Shown here piece by piece: positions 60,317 through 64,000 of a stretch of DNA of 64,000 bases. The stretch's first letter is position 1; each line of letters starts with the position of its first letter. Location: NCBI GenBank assembly GCA_904501925.1, contig CAJGCO010000005.1, positions 18,627-82,626 of the forward strand. The letters are read 5' to 3'. Both the position numbers and the translations under genes were made by a program. The stretch comes from an uncultured Alphaproteobacteria bacterium. Its GTDB lineage: Bacteria; Pseudomonadota; Alphaproteobacteria; RF32; CAG-239. The notes under the pieces are model-generated. The model was not told where the DNA came from and made no database searches. It worked only from the letters and a program-made list of their open reading frames with translations.

Positions 60317-61447
60317 ATGTTTTCATTAACTAGACATAGTAAGAGTAAGATTTCAAATTGGTGGTGGACAGTTGATAAGGTTAATTTTTCAATAACTGTG
60401 TTTTTGATTTTTATTGGGGTTATGTTGGTTTTGTCTGCTAGTCCATCTGCAGCTCATAGAGATAGATTAGTTGATGATTTTGCTTTTGTAAAAAAACAAG
60501 CCGTGTTTATTTGTGCTGGTGTGCTTTTGATGCTTGGAACTTCAATGCAAAGTATGCGTACAATTAGACGTTTGGCTGTGTTTGGTTTTTTATGTGCATT
60601 TATTGGTGTTATTATGACATATTTTGTTGGAGATTCAGCTAAAGGTGCACAAAGGTGGATTAAGTTTGCTGGTTTTTCATTGCAACCTTCGGAATTTATT
60701 AAGCCTGTATTTATTGTGGTGACAGCTTGGCTTTTAGATGCAAATAAGCGTATTGAAGATTTTCCTGGTATGGCTATATCTCTTGTGTTATTTGTTTTTA
60801 CAGCTGTTAGTGTATTTGGACAACCAGACCTTGGTATGACGGTTTTGATTACAGGTGTTTGGGCTTTGCAGATGATTTGGGCTGGTATTTCTGGTTGGAT
60901 TATAAGTGTATTGTTTTTTTTGGGTATATTTTTGGTTATTGGCTCATATTTCTTTTTAGCTCATGTTAGAGATAGAATTGATAGGTTTTTGGCTACAGAA
61001 AATGAAATTGGTTCTCAAATACAAAAATCTATGGATGCGTTTGCAAATGGTAATTTGTTGGGAACAGGTCCTGGTGAAGGTATGGTTAAGATGAGTTTAC
61101 CTGATGTTCATACGGATTTTATTTTTGCATTGGCTGGAGAAGAGTGTGGAGTTTGGTTGACATCTATTATTGTTATTTGTTTTGGTGTTATTGTTATTAG
61201 GGCGATGATGTTGTCAATGAAAGATAATAATTTATTTCAGATGTATGCTGCATCTGGTTTGGCTGCGTCTTTAGGTGGTCAGGCTATTGTTAATATGTTT
61301 TCAGCATTAAAGTTAATGCCAGCTAAAGGTATGACTTTGCCATTTATTTCTTATGGTGGTTCATCAATGCTTGCTAGCTGTTTAGCTATGGGAATGTTGT
61401 TGGCGTTGACAAGAAAAAATGCATCGGCAGAAGATAAAGATAATTAA
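60317..61447 (+). CDS. ftsW: Peptidoglycan glycosyltransferase FtsW
   Basis: SEDS-family septal glycan polymerase. The 376-residue protein has ten membrane segments and the signatures GDSAKGAQRWI, SLQPSEFIKP, QPDLGMTVLI, GTGPGEG, PDVHTDFIFALAGEE and FISYGGSSM. The start at 60317 (MFSLTRH) is chosen because the longer frame from 60278 runs back into mraY. murD, normally between mraY and ftsW, and murG and murC, normally after it, are missing. Confidence 0.95.
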   Translation: MFSLTRHSKSKISNWWWTVDKVNFSITVFLIFIGVMLVLSASPSAAHRDRLVDDFAFVKKQAVFICAGVLLMLGTSMQSMRTIRRLAVFGFLCAFIGVIMTYFVGDSAKGAQRWIKFAGFSLQPSEFIKPVFIVVTAWLLDANKRIEDFPGMAISLVLFVFTAVSVFGQPDLGMTVLITGVWALQMIWAGISGWIISVLFFLGIFLVIGSYFFLAHVRDRIDRFLATENEIGSQIQKSMDAFANGNLLGTGPGEGMVKMSLPDVHTDFIFALAGEECGVWLTSIIVICFGVIVIRAMMLSMKDNNLFQMYAASGLAASLGGQAIVNMFSALKLMPAKGMTLPFISYGGSSMLASCLAMGMLLALTRKNASAEDKDN

Positions 61448-61467
61448 TAAATAAAAAGGAATGTAAA

Positions 61468-62394
61468 ATGTTTGAAAGTTTTTTTAAAAAAGAAGAAGGA
61501 TTAATTGATAGTTTACCTGATGTAAGGGGAAAGTATATTGAAAATGTGAAGCTTTCAAAACATACTTGGTTTGGTGTTGGCGGCCCTGCTGAGGTTATGT
61601 TTATTCCTGAGGATTATGATGATTTAAAGAGTTTTTTAGTAAGAAAAGAGCCTGCAGTTAGTGTAAATGTTATAGGTGGAGGTTCTAATCTTTTAATTAG
61701 AGATGGTGGAATTCCAGGAGTTGTTATTAAATTAGATTCAAAAGCTTTTAAGAAAGTTGTTTTTGATGGAGAAAATCTTACTGTTGGAGCAGGGGTTAGA
61801 AATAGTGATTTGCAAAAAGAAATGATTGCGAAAGAATTAGGTGGATTAGAATTTATTTGCTCTGTACCGGGAAGAATTGGTGGTTTGATTAGGACAAATG
61901 CTGGTTGTTTTGGTAAGTGTGTTTCAGATGTTTTAGTTAGTGCTAAAGTTATGAATGATTGGGGTGAGATATACGATGTTGACGGGGATGATTTTAATTT
62001 CTCTTATAGACAGAGTATGTTTCCTGAAAATTGGATTGTATTGGAAGTGGTGTTGAAAGGTTTTAAATCCAATGCCAAAAATATTAAAAAGGTTATTGAG
62101 GAACAAAAGGAATATAGAATTAAAAATCAACCTATAAACAAAAGAACAGCTGGTTCAACTTTTAAAAATCCTGAAGGTTTATCTGCTTGGAAATTGATTG
62201 AGAGTGCAGGCTGTAAAGGATTGAAGGTTGGTGACGCAGAAGTTTCAGATAAGCATAGTAATTTTTTGATAAATAATGGTAAGGCAACAGCCGAAGATAT
62301 TGAAACTTTGGGTGAAAAAATTATTGAAATGGTGAAAGAAAAAACATCAATTACGTTGGAATGGGAAGTGCGTCGTATGGGGGTGAAAAAATAA
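61468..62394 (+). CDS. murB: UDP-N-acetylenolpyruvoylglucosamine reductase
   Basis: FAD enzyme making UDP-MurNAc. The 308-residue type II-like MurB has TWFGVGGPAEV, the FAD-binding GGGSNLLIRDGG, GIPGVVIKL, CSVPGRIGG, SYRQSMF, RTAGSTFKNPEG and the late KHSNFLIN. AAAGGA lies before the ATG. It lies between ftsW and ftsQ; ddl, the usual gene between murB and ftsQ, is absent. Confidence 0.96.
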   Translation: MFESFFKKEEGLIDSLPDVRGKYIENVKLSKHTWFGVGGPAEVMFIPEDYDDLKSFLVRKEPAVSVNVIGGGSNLLIRDGGIPGVVIKLDSKAFKKVVFDGENLTVGAGVRNSDLQKEMIAKELGGLEFICSVPGRIGGLIRTNAGCFGKCVSDVLVSAKVMNDWGEIYDVDGDDFNFSYRQSMFPENWIVLEVVLKGFKSNAKNIKKVIEEQKEYRIKNQPINKRTAGSTFKNPEGLSAWKLIESAGCKGLKVGDAEVSDKHSNFLINNGKATAEDIETLGEKIIEMVKEKTSITLEWEVRRMGVKK

Positions 62395-62400
62395 AGTGCG

Positions 62401-63243
62401 ATGTTAGGTGGTAGCGATAATATTGTGAAAATAAAAGAAAATTTTGTTAAACCTGAATGCGAGTGGGGATATCGCTTGTTGGGTGTTGTTATTGTTTTTT
62501 CTTTTATTTTTGCGATATCTTTGATTGCTGTTACTATTAGGGATGATGTTATTAAAGTGCAGTTTAATAATATGATGAAATCAATTTATAGATTTTCTGC
62601 AGAGCATGGGCTTTATATTGAAGACGTTATTGTTGAAGGTAATAATAGGACGTCTTATGAAGATTTGATTCAAGTGTTAAATTTTAGTGAGAATGAGAGT
62701 ATTCTTGGGGTTGATATTGAACAGTTACAAAAAAGAATTGAGCAGTTGACTTGGGTTAGAAAATGTGTTGTGAAAAGAAGCTTTTTTCCTCATAATATTT
62801 TGGTTAATATTCAAGAGAGAGAAGTTAAAGCAATATGGCAATATGAGGGAAGATATTATCCAGTAGATAAAGATGGTAATGTTATTGAAGTTGAAGAGTA
62901 TGAGCCAGATGCACCTTTATTGGTGTTAGCAGGAGATGGAGCTCCTCATCATTTAAGAGAATTGTTAGATGTTTTAGAAACGGATAAAGAGCTTGCAAAT
63001 AGAGTAAAAGCCGGAATCTTTGTTTCAAATAGGCGTTGGAATTTGATATTTGATAATATTGAAAATGGCATAACTGTTAAATTACCTGAGAAAAATTTTG
63101 ATAAAGCGTATGAAAAATTAGTATTATTGAATAAAAGACAGGGAATTTTTAAGCGTAAATTAACTTCCTTTGATTTAAGATATGAAAATCGTATAATTGT
63201 AGATATTGATAAATCTGTAGAAAACATGATGATAAAAGAATAA
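62401..63243 (+). CDS. ftsQ: Cell division protein FtsQ
   Basis: Bitopic divisome protein linking FtsL/FtsB. The 280-residue protein has a short cytoplasmic N-terminus, one membrane segment (about 25-45), and a POTRA domain (about 72-140: IEDVIVEGNNRTSYEDLIQVL). A beta domain with VRKCVVKRSFFPHNILVNIQEREVKAIW and a C-terminal FDLRYENRIIV follow. The 7 bp between murB and ftsQ imply coupling. The start has no strong ribosome site. Confidence 0.92.
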   Translation: MLGGSDNIVKIKENFVKPECEWGYRLLGVVIVFSFIFAISLIAVTIRDDVIKVQFNNMMKSIYRFSAEHGLYIEDVIVEGNNRTSYEDLIQVLNFSENESILGVDIEQLQKRIEQLTWVRKCVVKRSFFPHNILVNIQEREVKAIWQYEGRYYPVDKDGNVIEVEEYEPDAPLLVLAGDGAPHHLRELLDVLETDKELANRVKAGIFVSNRRWNLIFDNIENGITVKLPEKNFDKAYEKLVLLNKRQGIFKRKLTSFDLRYENRIIVDIDKSVENMMIKE

Positions 63244-63263
63244 AAAATTGAAAAGGGGTAAAA

Positions 63264-64000
63264 ATGAGCCATTCTTTTAGTAGATCACCAATAGTTGCTG
63301 CGCTTGATATTGGAACATCAAAGATTTGTTGCATTATTGCAAGAATTACAAAAGAAAAAAGAGTATCTATCTTGGGATATGGATATAATGCTGCTAAAGG
63401 TATTAAAAATGGTGTAGTTGTTGATGTTAATCAGGCAACTATTGCTGTTTGTAATGCAGTTGAAGCTGCTGAACAGATGGCAAATGAGCGTATTACTAAC
63501 GTTATTGTTAATGTAAGTGGTGATAGAACTCGTAGTACAGTTAGAAGCTCATCTGTTACTATAAATAAAAATCGTCCTGTTAGTGAGGATGATGTTAAAA
63601 AAGTTACAGATAAAGGATTGATGAAAGTTAATGTTGAAGGAAATGAACCAATTCACTTTTTAACAATGGGATATCATGTTGATAATGGTGAAGAAGTTAA
63701 AAATCCTATTAATATTTTTGGTGAAAATTTAAGTGTTGATATCTTGCTTGGTCTTTATCCAAAACCAATGTATCGTAATTTGGCAACAGTTGTTGAGAGT
63801 TCTCATTTAGATGTTGAGATGAAAGCTTTTTCTGCGTATGCATCAGGACTTTCTTGTTTGGTTGATGATGAGAGAGAGTTAGGATCTACTATTGTAGATA
63901 TTGGTGGTGGTACAACAAGTATTACTACATTTAAGAATGGGCATCCTGTGTATTTTGGGGCGATTCCTGTTGGTGGAATTAATGTTACAAATGATATTGC
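63264..64000 (+). CDS. ftsA: Cell division protein FtsA (3' end outside window)
   Basis: Actin-like protein tethering FtsZ to the membrane. It starts at ATG 63264 with AAAGGGG upstream and runs off the right edge after 245 codons. VAALDIGTSKICCIIA is the phosphate-1 loop. GIKNGVVVDVNQA and the 1C subdomain follow, then the phosphate-2 motif TIVDIGGGTTSITTF. It lies 20 bp after ftsQ in standard order. Confidence 0.95.
   Translation, partial: MSHSFSRSPIVAALDIGTSKICCIIARITKEKRVSILGYGYNAAKGIKNGVVVDVNQATIAVCNAVEAAEQMANERITNVIVNVSGDRTRSTVRSSSVTINKNRPVSEDDVKKVTDKGLMKVNVEGNEPIHFLTMGYHVDNGEEVKNPINIFGENLSVDILLGLYPKPMYRNLATVVESSHLDVEMKAFSAYASGLSCLVDDERELGSTIVDIGGGTTSITTFKNGHPVYFGAIPVGGINVTNDI

Overview
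The window reads as a chromosomal segment of a low-GC, Gram-negative alphaproteobacterium, probably an anaerobic gut or host-associated one. The alphaproteobacterial call is an inference from gene arrangement: DUF374 acyltransferase-waaA-lpxK, rlpA-dacC-tmk, nrdR-nusB, and mraY-ftsW-murB-ftsQ-ftsA. Anaerobic metabolism is suggested by a pyruvate:ferredoxin oxidoreductase. LPS genes (kdsA, waaA, lpxK, dTDP-rhamnose synthesis) show an outer membrane. Two large lipoproteins look Bacteroidota-like, which fits a shared gut habitat.

Layout. 1-1138: C-terminal part of pyruvate:ferredoxin oxidoreductase, followed by two tandem copies of a 103-bp palindromic repeat. 1.5-8.2 kb: a GT-C type membrane glycosyltransferase convergent with a five-gene operon (DUF2207 protein, rfbA, rfbC, rfbD, rfbB). 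8.3-20 kb: housekeeping genes, including a single-domain GlmU-like uridylyltransferase, an oligoendopeptidase, kdsA, alr, a TatD-like nuclease, tcdA, tmk, a D,D-carboxypeptidase, rlpA and holB. 20-21.2 kb: a small membrane ORF and a class I glutamine amidotransferase-like peptidase.

21.2-28.1 kb is an accessory island next to a tRNA-Gly(CCC) gene. It holds two modules of a predicted peptidoglycan-attacking protein plus a membrane protein (a DUF2778/Tlde1-like L,D-transpeptidase, and a lysozyme/transglycosylase-like protein). Both modules sit behind the same duplicated leader, with promoter and tandem intrinsic hairpins. There is also an inverted, frameshifted copy of the second module. The second module lies between 29-bp perfect direct repeats that contain the 3' end of the tRNA. 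No integrase, phage structural gene or secretion machinery is visible.

28.2-64 kb: rplJ-rplL behind an L10 leader, an ankyrin protein, a helical-repeat protein of unlike composition, the acyltransferase-waaA-lpxK operon, a PHP/Pif1/murF group with a hidden 36-codon lipoprotein gene, nrdR-nusB-def-tatD-MBL hydrolase, a PhoR-like kinase, mutS, a beta-barrel protein, an aldo/keto reductase, lepB, uvrB, rsmD-rluB-terB-like, and finally a thinned-out dcw cell-division cluster running off the right edge in ftsA. Two paralogous Bacteroidota-like surface lipoproteins (48.1-49.4 and 52.9-56.3 kb) interrupt this housekeeping stretch.
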